Assembly (NCBI GenBank): GCA_001931535.1
Contig: CP016211.1
Location: 13,438,377-13,502,376, forward strand
Source of the DNA: Minicystis rosea
GTDB taxonomy: Bacteria; Myxococcota_A; Polyangia; Polyangiales; Polyangiaceae
Length of the DNA: 64,000 bases
Direction: 5' to 3'
Made by a program: the position numbers and the translations under genes
Part shown: in pieces, positions 9,941 through 18,841 of the stretch
Position numbering within the stretch: the first letter of the stretch is position 1
Layout of the letters: each line of letters starts with the position of its first letter
Notes under the pieces: model-generated
What the model was told of the DNA's origin: nothing
Databases searched by the model: none
Seen by the model: only the letters and a program-made list of their open reading frames with translations

Positions 9941-9974
9941 GCAGCCCCGTCGCGAGGCGTCGCGATGGGGCTGC
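9941..9974 (-). terminator. Terminator after the reductase-kinase-phosphatase fusion gene
   Basis: Fifteen-nt arms (9941-9955 and 9960-9974) pair with one mismatch around a 4-nt loop. The hairpin lies between the stop of the fusion gene (9997) and the start of the STAND gene (9926), both on the minus strand. Confidence 0.7.
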
Positions 9975-9996
9975 TCCCCGCGTGCGCGCGCCGACA

Positions 9997-11913
9997 TCAT
10001 CCCTTCGTCGTGAAGAATGCTTCCGCCTCGAAATAGGGGACCCCGAGCGCCTTCGCGAAGTCGCGATCGCTGTCCATGTCGCCGACCATGACGACATGCT
10101 CGCGCGCGAGCTCGTGCCGCTGGATCAGCGACACGCCCATCCCCGGCAGCGGCTTGCGACAGAAGCACCCGGCCGGGAAGGCGGGGTGGGGGCAATAAGC
10201 GACCTCGCTCACGGGCACGCCGAGCAGCTCGACGGTGCGCGCGAACGCGCCCTCGGCGTCCGCCGCCGTGAGCGTGCCCGAGGCGATCCCGCTTTGGTTC
10301 GAGACGAAGAAGAGCTTGTATCCCTCGCCGATCCAGCGCTGCAAAACCTCACGGCGCCCGGGCAGGATCTCCACGTCGTCCGCGCTCCGCGGGAACAGCT
10401 CGCCGCTCTTCGTCTTGCGCAGCGTCCCGTCGACGTCGAGGAGGAGCCCTTTGCCCTGAAACTTCGGATCGACGCGCCGGACGAAGGGGATCTCCTCGAC
10501 CACCGAGAACCCTTCATCCACGTTCGGCGCCTCGAAGCTCGCGGCCCATTTGGCCATCGCCGCCGGCGGAGGCAGGTTGGGATCGTCCTTCCCGAGCTCC
10601 TTCAGCTCGTCCGGACCGAGCAGCTTTCCGTAGCGCTCCAGGATCCGCAAAACCACGTTGGCATAAGCCTCGTCGATGGGCGTGGCCATGAATCGGCAGC
10701 GCACGGGGACGTGGTGTGCGTGGGCCATCCGGATCACCGGATAGCGGGACACGCGGGTCGCATACGTGTTGTCGAGGATCACCCGCTTCTGCCCGGAGGC
10801 GAGGAGCTCTCCGAGCTTCGGAATCAAATCCTCCAGCGTGCCGCCGAGGAGGTCGCGATTGAGGCGCGCATAACCACGCTCCAGATATCGATTCACCTCC
10901 GACGACTTGCCCGCGCCCTGAACACCCATGATCACCACCACCTCGGGCGCGTCGCCGGGCCCTTCGCCCGCGGCGAGCGGGCGCAGGCCTTCGGGCGTCA
11001 CCGGAGGCGCGGTGGCGGCCTCGGCCTCGGGCGTGGCCGCGAAGGTGATCTTGCTCGTCAGATCGGCCCGGTCCTTCGCGTCGAAGGGCACCTTCAGCGC
11101 GGCCAGGCTCGACGTCACGCTCTCCCGCTTGGTGGCGCCGAAGAGCGGAATCACCGGCGCGCCCAAATCGAGGAGCGCAGCCAACGCCGCTTCGTGGGGC
11201 GTGATCCCATGGCGCGTCGCGATCGGCTTCACCGCGCGGTTCTTGAGCAGGTTGCCCGTCTTGGCGTGGCCGCCGAGCGGGCGGTGCGCGAGGAAGGGAA
11301 TGCCCATCTGCCGGGCCAGCACGACCAATCCATCGACACCGCTGTTGCGGTCGATCACGCTGAGCTCGTTTTGAATGGCACGCACCGGGAAATGCCGCTC
11401 CGCCTGGCGGACCTCGGCAATGGTGGTGTTGCTCAGACCGAGGTGCTCGATCTTCCCCTCTTTCTGCAGCTCGGCGAGCGCGCCGAGGCTCTCCTCGAAG
11501 GGCGTCTTGGGATCGTTGGCGTGCAGGAGGAGCATGAAGATCCGCTCGACCCCGAGCGCCTTCAAGCTCCCTTCCACCATGCGGCGCAGGTGATCGCGCC
11601 GCCCATTCGGCACCCAGCGCCCTTTGGGCCGCGCGAGGCCCGCCTTGGTGATCACCCGCACGTCGGCGCGCGGGCCGCTCCAGGCCGCGAGCGCCTTGTG
11701 CACGAGGCGCTCGCCGTAATGGAGATCGCGATCGTCGAGCGCATACGAGTCGGCGGTGTCGAGCAGACGGATGCCCTGATCGAGCGCCAGGTGGATGACG
11801 CCGATGGCTTCTTCTTCAGAGGGGCGCCCCTCCGTCGAGAGCCGCAGCAAACCGAGCCCGAGCGGAATGTCGAGCGCGCCGAGCACACCGTACTTGTTCG
11901 CCGTGGAGGTCAT
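9997..11913 (-). CDS. Three-domain fusion: aldo/keto reductase + P-loop polynucleotide-kinase-like + HAD phosphatase
   Basis: 638 residues in one uninterrupted frame. Residues 1-300 are an aldo/keto reductase with a plausible catalytic tetrad D52, Y57, K90 and H131. After a Pro/Ala linker, residues about 325-480 form a P-loop kinase (MGVQGAGKSSEVNRYL, then an LDNTY segment) of the PNKP 5'-kinase type. Residues about 485-638 are a HAD-IIIA phosphatase with DVDGT (motif I), VSNQSG (motif II), a C-x-H...C-x-C-RKP loop like the zinc loop of GmhB, and GDMDSD (motif IV). The last two domains together match the layout of polynucleotide kinase/3'-phosphatase end-healing enzymes. A fused reductase is unexpected. 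The start at 11913 is chosen by the reductase N-terminus; no Shine-Dalgarno is seen and an upstream start would add 32 low-complexity residues. Confidence 0.85.
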   Translation of the reverse strand: MTSTANKYGVLGALDIPLGLGLLRLSTEGRPSEEEAIGVIHLALDQGIRLLDTADSYALDDRDLHYGERLVHKALAAWSGPRADVRVITKAGLARPKGRWVPNGRRDHLRRMVEGSLKALGVERIFMLLLHANDPKTPFEESLGALAELQKEGKIEHLGLSNTTIAEVRQAERHFPVRAIQNELSVIDRNSGVDGLVVLARQMGIPFLAHRPLGGHAKTGNLLKNRAVKPIATRHGITPHEAALAALLDLGAPVIPLFGATKRESVTSSLAALKVPFDAKDRADLTSKITFAATPEAEAATAPPVTPEGLRPLAAGEGPGDAPEVVVIMGVQGAGKSSEVNRYLERGYARLNRDLLGGTLEDLIPKLGELLASGQKRVILDNTYATRVSRYPVIRMAHAHHVPVRCRFMATPIDEAYANVVLRILERYGKLLGPDELKELGKDDPNLPPPAAMAKWAASFEAPNVDEGFSVVEEIPFVRRVDPKFQGKGLLLDVDGTLRKTKSGELFPRSADDVEILPGRREVLQRWIGEGYKLFFVSNQSGIASGTLTAADAEGAFARTVELLGVPVSEVAYCPHPAFPAGCFCRKPLPGMGVSLIQRHELAREHVVMVGDMDSDRDFAKALGVPYFEAEAFFTTKG

Positions 11914-12143
11914 GCGCGGCCGAGGAAGCCATGATCGCCGCCTCGGCGCAAATGGAACCGCGCGCGATGATGACGCTCCATCCTCGACATGGTGGGCCGG
12001 CGCGCTCATCGCTCTCCGCCTTCGCGTACACCGCGACGATCCTTCCGCGCTCGCGCATCACGGTGATGGTGCCGCGTCCGTGCGCCGTCGCGCTTTCACG
12101 AAGCGCGTGATGCTCGTACCATCGCCGCCCTTCGAGCCTCGTC

Positions 12144-13403
12144 GTGACTGCGCCGCCGAATTCCCGTGTCGAACGTCTCCTGCGCGATCTCGCGCCGCAG
12201 GTGCTCGGCGTCATCGTTCGGCGTTACCGCGACTTCCCCGCTTCGGAGGACGCCGTGCAGGAGGCGCTCATCGCCGCGGCCGCGCAGTGGCCCCGCGAGG
12301 GCGTTCCCGACGAGCCGCGCGCGTGGCTCATCCACGTCGCGGCGCGGCGCATCACCGATCAGGTCCGCAGCGACGCATCCCGGCGGCGGCGCGAAGCCTT
12401 CGTGGTCAGCCTGGTGCCGCCCGAGGAGCAGCTCGCCCTCGCCGCCGACGACGAGGTGCGCGAGCAGGACGACGCGCTCCTCCTGCTCTTCATGTGCTGT
12501 CATCCGGCGCTCACGCCGCCCTCGGCCATCGCGCTCACGCTGCGCGCCGTGGGTGGTTTGACGACCGCCGAGATCGCGAGCGCGTTCCTCGTCCCCGAAG
12601 CGACGATGGCGCAGCGAATCAGCCGCGCCAAACAGACCATCAAAGCTTCGGGCGTGCCTTTTCAAATGCCCACGATCGAGGACAGCGCGGCGCGCCTCGG
12701 CGCGGTGCTGCACGTGCTTTATCTGATCTTCAACGAAGGCTACACCTCGAGCTCCGGGCCCGACTTGCACCGCCCGGACCTCTCCAGCGAAGCCATTCGC
12801 CTGACGCGCACGGTCCACGCGCTCCTGCCCGACGACGGCGACGTCGCGGGGCTGCTCGCGCTCATGATCCTCACCGACGCGCGGCGTGCGGCGCGCACCG
12901 GCCCCGCGGGCGAGCTGATCCCGCTCAGCGATCAAGATCGGAGCCTTTGGGATCGAGCGGCGATTGCCGAGGGCGTGGCCCTCATCTCGCAAACGCTGTC
13001 CCGCGGCTCGCTCGGCGAATACCAGATCCAAGCGGCCATCGCCGCCGTGCACGACGAGGCCGCGCGCGTCGAGGACACCGATTGGCCGCAGATCTTGGCA
13101 CTCTACGGCGTCCTCTTGCAGATGTCCGACAACCCCATGGTGACGCTCAACCACGCCATCGCCACGGCCATGGTGCACGGCCCGGCCGCGGGGCTCGAGC
13201 GCCTGCGCGCGCTGGACGGCGACGCGCGCCTCGCGGATCACCATCGCCTCGACGCGGTCCGCGCGCACCTCTTCGAGCGCGCCGGTGACTACGATGCTGC
13301 CATTCCGCTCTACGACCGCGCCGCCGCGCGCACCACCAGCGTCCCCGAGCGGAATTACCTGATGATGCAGGCAGCGCGGCTCCGTGAGAGCAAGGGTGGA
13401 TGA
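12144..13403 (+). CDS. ECF RNA polymerase sigma factor, ECF42-like with long C-terminal extension (DUF6596)
   Basis: 419 residues. Sigma region 2 is at about 10-75 (VIVRRYRDFPASEDAVQEALIAA...) and region 4 at about 125-170 (LRAVGGLTTAEIASAFLVPEATMAQRISRAK). A long helical C-terminal extension contains the FNEGY and TLNHAIA segments typical of ECF42/SigJ-like factors. The GTG start at 12144 has only a weak GAG upstream, and a TACCAT hexamer lies 22 nt before it. Factors of this group lack a classic anti-sigma and are linked genetically to DGPF/YciI proteins, one of which is encoded at 4440-4862. It is followed by a strong hairpin shared with the convergent ferritin-like gene. Confidence 0.9.
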   Translation: MTAPPNSRVERLLRDLAPQVLGVIVRRYRDFPASEDAVQEALIAAAAQWPREGVPDEPRAWLIHVAARRITDQVRSDASRRRREAFVVSLVPPEEQLALAADDEVREQDDALLLLFMCCHPALTPPSAIALTLRAVGGLTTAEIASAFLVPEATMAQRISRAKQTIKASGVPFQMPTIEDSAARLGAVLHVLYLIFNEGYTSSSGPDLHRPDLSSEAIRLTRTVHALLPDDGDVAGLLALMILTDARRAARTGPAGELIPLSDQDRSLWDRAAIAEGVALISQTLSRGSLGEYQIQAAIAAVHDEAARVEDTDWPQILALYGVLLQMSDNPMVTLNHAIATAMVHGPAAGLERLRALDGDARLADHHRLDAVRAHLFERAGDYDAAIPLYDRAAARTTSVPERNYLMMQAARLRESKGG

Positions 13404-13437
13404 GCCGCGAGGCTTCGGTCCTGATTTCGTATCTGCG

Positions 13438-13472
13438 CGACTCGGCCTCTCCTCGGCGAAGAGGCCGAGTCG
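13438..13472. terminator. Bidirectional terminator between sigma factor and ferritin-like gene
   Basis: A perfect 13-bp stem (CGACTCGGCCTCT and complement) with a 9-nt loop lies between two convergent stop codons at 13403 and 13495. Confidence 0.85.
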
Positions 13473-13494
13473 TGATTCGCCATGGCTCCTGCGC

Positions 13495-14328
13495 TCAGCT
13501 CAGGCTCCGCCGCCGCCACGCGTCCTCGGCGGGGATGCCGAATCGTTCCAAGCCGGGCACCACCGCTTCGCTCATCGTGTGACGGAACGTCTCGGCGGCG
13601 AGGCCCGGCGGGATGACGCCGAGCGCGTCGTCGTCCGGAAGCGGCGTGAAGCGCGCCATTTCGCCGGCGGCGAACTCGCGCTCGACCACGGCGAAGGCGA
13701 AGCGCAGATATCGGCCCACCGAGGCCCGCACCTCGGGTCGGGCTTCGAGCCACGAGGCCCAAGCTTCGAGGTAGGCGAAGCCGAAGCGGCCATGGAGCAC
13801 CTCGTCGGCCAAGAGGCGCCGCGTGACGTCGCGCAGGAAAGGGTCTTTCATGCGCTCGAGCGCGGCCACGAAATAGGTGACGCTGTTCATCTCCGACAAG
13901 CAGGTCGTGAAGATGACGTTGCGAAGCGCCCGCTCCTCGTCGCTCGCGCCGGGGTGACGCGCGATGGGGGCGATGCGCGTGTCGCGCGGGCGGCGCGCGT
14001 CACCGCCCAAGGCGCGGACGACGCCGGCGCAGATCTCGGCGTGGCGCAGCTCGTCCTGCGCCATGCGGAGCGCGACGGCCGTGGTGTCGAGCGAGGCATT
14101 GGCCTCGACGAGCTGGGCCGCGAGCTGGGAGAACACCGTCGTCGACGTGTATTCGTTCACCATGCGATCGAGCCACAGGCCGCGCGCCCGCGCGATGGCG
14201 CGGGGATCGTAGGCGCCCGCGTCGAACGCGAGATCCGCGGGGCGCACGCGCGAGAGACGCTCGTCGAGGGTACGATACTCGGTCTCGATCAAGGTACCTG
14301 AGGTGCCGGGCGCGAGATTGGCAATCAT
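13495..14328 (-). CDS. Ferritin-like di-iron domain protein
   Basis: 277 residues, almost all helical. Two E-x-x-H motifs are visible (DELRHAE, E93/H96; DEVLHG, E176/H179), together with E59 and E146 in the flanking helices. This gives the six-ligand pattern of a ferritin-like di-iron site. No ferritin cage signature is seen, so it is more likely an oxygenase or oxidase of the wider ferritin-like superfamily. Its ATG overlaps the stop of the upstream lipoprotein gene by 4 bp (ATGA), so the two are translationally coupled. The substrate is unknown. Confidence 0.75.
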   Translation of the reverse strand: MIANLAPGTSGTLIETEYRTLDERLSRVRPADLAFDAGAYDPRAIARARGLWLDRMVNEYTSTTVFSQLAAQLVEANASLDTTAVALRMAQDELRHAEICAGVVRALGGDARRPRDTRIAPIARHPGASDEERALRNVIFTTCLSEMNSVTYFVAALERMKDPFLRDVTRRLLADEVLHGRFGFAYLEAWASWLEARPEVRASVGRYLRFAFAVVEREFAAGEMARFTPLPDDDALGVIPPGLAAETFRHTMSEAVVPGLERFGIPAEDAWRRRSLS

Positions 14329-14654
14329 GCGAAGCTCGCCGGCAGCTCGGGAGGCGGGAGCGGGCCCGAGATCGTGCCCACGTCAGGCACGTCCGCATCC
14401 TGCGGCTCCCCGGCGTCGGGGATGTTCGGCACCGCCGTGGCGATGGGATTGGCACCTTGGAGCGACGCGCCGCCGGCGCCGTCCTCGGTCGTCGTGGTGC
14501 TCGTGGCGCTCGGCGTGCTCGTCGTGGCGGTGGTGCTGCCGGTCGTCGCCGGCTCTTCCGACTCGTTCGTGCTGCCGCAGGCAGAGAGCACGATGGTGCT
14601 CGTGAGAGCGAGCGAGCGGGCGAATTTCACGTAGTGCGCGAGAGTGTCGGCCAT
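14325..14654 (-). CDS. Small Thr/Ser-rich lipoprotein coupled to the ferritin-like gene
   Basis: 109 residues. The ATG at 14654 follows GAGGAGACGAATC, a good Shine-Dalgarno. The signal peptide ends in the lipobox LSAC at about residue 24, followed by a Thr/Ser/Glu-rich low-complexity linker and a Pro/Asp-rich tail ending LPPPELPASFA. The stop overlaps the start of the ferritin-like gene. It may anchor or recruit its partner at the envelope, but no conserved domain is recognised. Confidence 0.75.
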   Translation of the reverse strand: MADTLAHYVKFARSLALTSTIVLSACGSTNESEEPATTGSTTATTSTPSATSTTTTEDGAGGASLQGANPIATAVPNIPDAGEPQDADVPDVGTISGPLPPPELPASFA

Positions 14655-14727
14655 GATTCGTCTCCTCGTTTCGGCGCCGCGTCGGCGCCACGAGAGACGA
14701 ATCGCACGCCACCTCGCCGTAAGACGA

Positions 14728-14741
14728 TTAAGGCCCCTTAA
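14728..14741. promoter_or_regulatory. AT-rich palindrome in a 370-bp divergent intergenic region
   Basis: TTAAGGCCCCTTAA (6-bp arms, 2-bp spacer) stands out in the GC-rich region between the divergent lipoprotein (start 14654) and STAND regulator (start 15026). It is a candidate operator for either gene. Nothing else with a clear signature is seen in 14655-15025. Confidence 0.35.
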
Positions 14742-15025
14742 ATCCGGCTTTGGTGCGTGCTCCGGCGGGCAGATGGCGGGCGCGTCGGGGAACGTCTCGT
14801 TCCCCATGAATGCTCTTGGCCGTCGCGCTGCCGAGAGCGAGCCTCGAGCAACGAGCCATCATCCGCTCAGGTGTCAGCAAGGCTGCCGCACACCGCCGAG
14901 CGCTGGCACCCTCGCAAAGGCGGATCCCGGGACGATGACAGGGCACGATTCCGCGCCGGGTGAACCGACATCTCTGTCCCAGCGTGTGCGCTTCGTGGAA
15001 CAATCCACCCGACGTGTCTCGCTCG

Positions 15026-17815
15026 ATGGGAAGCCCGCGCCGGCGCCGTGACGCGCCCACCAACGTCTTCGTCGATGATGGGCCGCAGCTGGTGGGCCGC
15101 GTGAACGATCGCGCCGGCATCGCCGCGTTGTTCAACGAAGGAGCCCGCCTCGTCAGCGTCGTCGGCCCCGGCGGAATGGGGAAGACGCGGCTCGCGACGT
15201 CGTTCGCGGCCGAGCAGGTCGAGGCCTATGCCGGCTTCGGCGACGGCGGCGTGTGGTTCTGCGATCTCACGCCCGCGCGCACCATCACCGCGTTCGCCGC
15301 GGGCCTCGCCGAAGCGCTCGGGGTGCAGCTGGGCGCGACGGAGGACGCGGCGCGGCTCTTGGAGCAAGTGGGCAAGGCCCTCCAGCGCCGGGGTCGCGTG
15401 CTCGTCGTCCTCGACAACTTCGAGGAGCTCGCGCCCTTCGCCGCGGCCACGGTGGGCGTGCTCCTCCGTGCCGCGCCGCGCGCGCGTTTCCTCGTGACGA
15501 CGCGCGTCGCGCTCGATCTGCCGGACGAGCATCGCTGGCCGCTCCAAGGGCTCGCGCTGCCCAAGGCCGATGCTACGAGCGCGGCGCTGCTGCTCGGTGT
15601 GGAGTCGATCGATCTCTTCGTGCGGCGCGCGCGGCAAGTGCGGCCCGAGCTCGATCTCGACGAGGCGAGCGTCGCGGCGATCGCCGATCTCGTGGCCCGC
15701 CTCGACGGCATCCCCCTCGCGCTGGAGCTGGCCGCGGCGCGCGTGGCGGCGCTCTCTCCGGTGCAGATCCGCGATCGGCTCGCGGAGGGGCGCGCGGATC
15801 TGCTCTCACGGCCGCGCGACGGCGGGCGCCATGCGTCGATGCGCGGCGTGGTCGCGGAGTCGTTTCGCCTCCTCGACGATCGCGCGCGCGATTGCCTCCT
15901 GATGTGCGCGATCTTTCGCGGCGGCTTCACGCTCGAAGCGCTCGATGCGATGGCGGCGCACGACGGCTCGGCCGATGCTTCCGCGCTCGCGCCGCTGGAG
16001 GCGCTCTGCGCCCACTCGCTCGTGCGCATCTCGGCGCGCGCGGAGCCCGGTGGCGCGCCGCGATTCTCGCTCTACGAGGTGATTCGCGAGTTCGCCGAAG
16101 CCGAGCTCGCGGCGCATCCTGCGCTCTCGATCTCGCTCGCTCTCCGGCACGCGCGGCACTTCGCGAGCGTCGCGCGCGCGCACGCCGATCGGCCACTCCA
16201 CGACATCGAAGCGCGCCTCGCGATCGAGGTCCCGAACCTCCATCGCGCCCACGCCACGGCCGCGGCCGCGGCGCGCGCCGAAGGCGGCGCGCAGGCCGTC
16301 GAGGACGCGCTCCTGCTCGCGCTCGCCATTCATGCGGTGTCGCGCCCGCGCGGCTTGCTCGCGCCCTGCCTCGCGGTGCTGGACGAAGCGCTGGCCGCCG
16401 CGCGCGCGGCCGACGCGACCACGAGCGCGCGCTTCGCCGAGGCGCTCATCGTCCGCGGCGCCCTGCACGCCGATCGCGGCGATTTCGAGGCGGCGGCGCG
16501 CGATCTCGACGAAGGCCTCGCGCTCGCGCGCGCCTGCGACGCCGGCCTCGAGGCCCGGGCGCTCATGGCGCGCGGCGCGATCGTCGAAGCGCGCGGCGCG
16601 ACCGAGGCTGCGCGCGAAGCCTACACGGAAGCCCTCGCCTGCGCGCGTCGCGCGCCGGTGCAAGCGATCGCGCTCGCGCGTGAGGCCGAGGCGCGGGCGT
16701 GCCTCGCCCACGCCCACCGGCGCGAGGGCCGGCTCGCGGCTGCGGACATGGAGATCGCCGCGGCCATCGAAGCGTTTCGCGCGCTCGGCGACGAGAACGG
16801 GCTCGCCGCGATGATCCACGAGGCCGGCGTGGTGGCCCTCTTTCGCGAGCGTCACGACGAAGCCGCGGCGCGCTTCGATGACGCGCTCGCGCGTGCGCGG
16901 CGGCGGCAAGCGCGCCAGCGCGAGGCCGCGGTGCTCACCGCGCAAGGCACGCTGGTGCAAGAGCAGGGGCAGCTCGATCGCGCTTCGGATCTGCACGAAG
17001 CCGCGGTCGCCCTGTACCGCGAGGTCGGTCATGTCTACGGCGAAGCGAGCACGCTTTACTACTTGGCCGGTTGTCATCTGGAGCGCGGCCAGCGCGAGGA
17101 CGCCGACGCGGTCCTCGGCGCCGCGCTCGCGCTCGTGCGCACCGTCGGCGTCCCGCGCTACGAGGCCTTGATGTTGGGCGCGCAGGCGACGATCGCCGCC
17201 GACGCCGGCCGCAGCAACGACGCGCACGAGATCCTCGCCGCCGCCGACGCCGCGGCCGCGCCGTGCGGGAGCGAGCCCACGCTGCTCGCGACGATCGCCA
17301 TTCATCGCCTCCACGTCCGCCTCGCGACGGACGCGAGCGCGCTCCCCGCGGAGTCGCGCGCCGCCCTCGTGGCCGAGGCCCGCGCCCTGGCGGCGGCGCA
17401 CGCCTGCGACGATCCCCGCTTCGCCTATCGCGTCCTCGTGCGCTCCGCGGCCCGCGCGGCCGATCCCGGTCCGGCCGCTGCGCCGGCGTTGATCGTGCGC
17501 GCCGACGGCAAAGGCTTTCAAATCCCGGGCGCCGCCCGTGACGTCGATCTGTCTCGCCGCGTGCCGCTCGCGCGCCTCGTCCACGTGCTCGCGCGCCATC
17601 GCATCGAGGCGCCGGGCGAGCCGCTCCGCGTCGAGGATCTCCTCGCCGCCGGCTGGCCCGGCGAGCGCATTCGCTACGACGCCGGCGTGAACCGCGTCTA
17701 CGTCGCGCTCGCCGAGCTCCGCAAGCTCGGCCTCCGCGATTGGATGATCACCGACGCCTCCGGATATCGCCTCGTGACCACCCACCCCGTCGTCCTCGAG
17801 CGTCCCGCGGCCTGA
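15026..17815 (+). CDS. STAND ATPase-TPR regulator with C-terminal winged-helix-like domain (paralogue 2)
   Basis: 929 residues. The NTPase has Walker A GPGGMGKT at 47-54, Walker B VLVVLDNFEEL and a downstream RFLVTTR. An Ala/Arg-rich TPR array covers about residues 380-780 (repeats with ALxxRGxLxxxRGDFxxA and AxAxLxxAHxxxGxLxxA patterns). The C-terminal 100 residues contain LLAAGWPGERI...NRVYVALAELRKLGLRD...GYRL, closely paralleling the paralogue at 7368-9926. The start is ambiguous: ATG 15026 or an in-frame GTG at 15014; neither has a strong Shine-Dalgarno. It is likely a signal-responsive transcription regulator. Confidence 0.8.
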   Translation: MGSPRRRRDAPTNVFVDDGPQLVGRVNDRAGIAALFNEGARLVSVVGPGGMGKTRLATSFAAEQVEAYAGFGDGGVWFCDLTPARTITAFAAGLAEALGVQLGATEDAARLLEQVGKALQRRGRVLVVLDNFEELAPFAAATVGVLLRAAPRARFLVTTRVALDLPDEHRWPLQGLALPKADATSAALLLGVESIDLFVRRARQVRPELDLDEASVAAIADLVARLDGIPLALELAAARVAALSPVQIRDRLAEGRADLLSRPRDGGRHASMRGVVAESFRLLDDRARDCLLMCAIFRGGFTLEALDAMAAHDGSADASALAPLEALCAHSLVRISARAEPGGAPRFSLYEVIREFAEAELAAHPALSISLALRHARHFASVARAHADRPLHDIEARLAIEVPNLHRAHATAAAAARAEGGAQAVEDALLLALAIHAVSRPRGLLAPCLAVLDEALAAARAADATTSARFAEALIVRGALHADRGDFEAAARDLDEGLALARACDAGLEARALMARGAIVEARGATEAAREAYTEALACARRAPVQAIALAREAEARACLAHAHRREGRLAAADMEIAAAIEAFRALGDENGLAAMIHEAGVVALFRERHDEAAARFDDALARARRRQARQREAAVLTAQGTLVQEQGQLDRASDLHEAAVALYREVGHVYGEASTLYYLAGCHLERGQREDADAVLGAALALVRTVGVPRYEALMLGAQATIAADAGRSNDAHEILAAADAAAAPCGSEPTLLATIAIHRLHVRLATDASALPAESRAALVAEARALAAAHACDDPRFAYRVLVRSAARAADPGPAAAPALIVRADGKGFQIPGAARDVDLSRRVPLARLVHVLARHRIEAPGEPLRVEDLLAAGWPGERIRYDAGVNRVYVALAELRKLGLRDWMITDASGYRLVTTHPVVLERPAA

Positions 17816-17842
17816 TGCCGAATCGCATATGGGCCGCTGCTG

Positions 17843-18478
17843 CTATCCCCCCGTGAGCTTCTTCAGCCCTCGGAAATTCGCATAGACGAAGGCGATGGCG
17901 GGCACGTGGAGCCACGATATCCCCGGCAGGCCCACGCAATACCGGCTCGCCTGGGCCTCGATGCAATACCACCGGTCGCGGAACACCGCCCACGCCGGCC
18001 AAGCGCCCATGAGCAGCACGAAGACCACCATGGCGAGCAGCACCGCATTCGGCCCCATCCCCACCGCGTGGGCGATGAAGGTCGCGGCCATTCCAGGGAG
18101 CGCCCCGAACAGAGCGACTTCACCGAGGAACGCGGCATAAACGTAGGCCCAGGCATCGTGGCGCCCGCGCGCGAGGAGGTGGTGCTCGCCGGCCGCGTCC
18201 CCATACACGACCACGCTCTCCACCCCAGCGGCGAGCAAGCTCTGCCGCGGCGGATTCGCGTCGAAGCGATTGACGATGATGCGTCTTCGCGAAGGTGTCC
18301 CGTCGGCCTCCCGCACCGCGGCCGCCGTGGGCGGCCACGTGGACGGCGGCGCCCCGCCCGGCTCGGGAAACGAGCCCGGCGCGAGCGGCCCGTACGCCGA
18401 GCCGAACGCGCGATAAGGATCCTGCGCCCGCAACGCGCCCTTCGGCGGCGCGCGCGGAGGCCCGGATCCTCGAGGCAT
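17843..18478 (-). CDS. Unrecognised integral membrane protein
   Basis: 211 residues starting at the ATG at 18478. The first 75 residues are Pro/Arg/Ala-rich and probably disordered. A short globular part around VESVVVYGDAAGEHHLLARGRHDAW follows. Two clear transmembrane segments (about residues 119-140 and 145-168) and a less hydrophobic last 40 residues complete it. The gene is convergent with the STAND regulator (27-bp gap) and divergent from the small peptide genes at 18690. No family is recognised. Confidence 0.6.
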   Translation of the reverse strand: MPRGSGPPRAPPKGALRAQDPYRAFGSAYGPLAPGSFPEPGGAPPSTWPPTAAAVREADGTPSRRRIIVNRFDANPPRQSLLAAGVESVVVYGDAAGEHHLLARGRHDAWAYVYAAFLGEVALFGALPGMAATFIAHAVGMGPNAVLLAMVVFVLLMGAWPAWAVFRDRWYCIEAQASRYCVGLPGISWLHVPAIAFVYANFRGLKKLTGG

Positions 18479-18689
18479 GGCGCAAGTGTTCGCGCTCTCC
18501 GCGCCGTTGTCCACCCGCGGAGGCCGCCATTGCGCCGATGCTGCGCAACGGACGCGATCGAATTGTGCCGGAGTCGCGCAAGGCCGCAGGAATCGCCGCG
18601 ATTGCGAGGGACATCCATTGCGGCATGCTCGTTGCGAATGGGCCCATCGACCGGACGCTGCAAATGCCGGTCGAAAGGAGCATTCCGTC

Positions 18690-18791
18690 ATGAAGATCAA
18701 GACCTCCGTGAAGGCCGGTGCCGGTGACGAGCGCCCGCCGCCCAATGGTTTGAACCACGGCCTCAAGGTGCGCGCGAGCGTGAAGCGCTGA
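18690..18791 (+). CDS. Small peptide 1 of a tandem pair (33 residues)
   Basis: ATG at 18690 follows a strong GAAAGGAG Shine-Dalgarno. The peptide begins MKIKTSVKAGAGDERPPPNG and ends LNHGLKVRASVKR. The KIKTSVK of the N-terminus recurs as KVRASVK at the C-terminus, around a PPPNG-x-NHG core. The next gene (18842) encodes a close homologue with the same ribosome-binding site, so the whole unit is duplicated. From memory it resembles short K-x-K/R-T-x-V-KAG...NHN peptides seen in myxobacteria and cyanobacteria, which would fit a ribosomally made, modified or signalling peptide. No modification enzyme lies next to it. Confidence 0.75.
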   Translation: MKIKTSVKAGAGDERPPPNGLNHGLKVRASVKR

Positions 18792-18841
18792 GCGGCGCGA
18801 CCGTTCACGAGCCGAACGAACGACGAAAGGAGCATCGAGCC

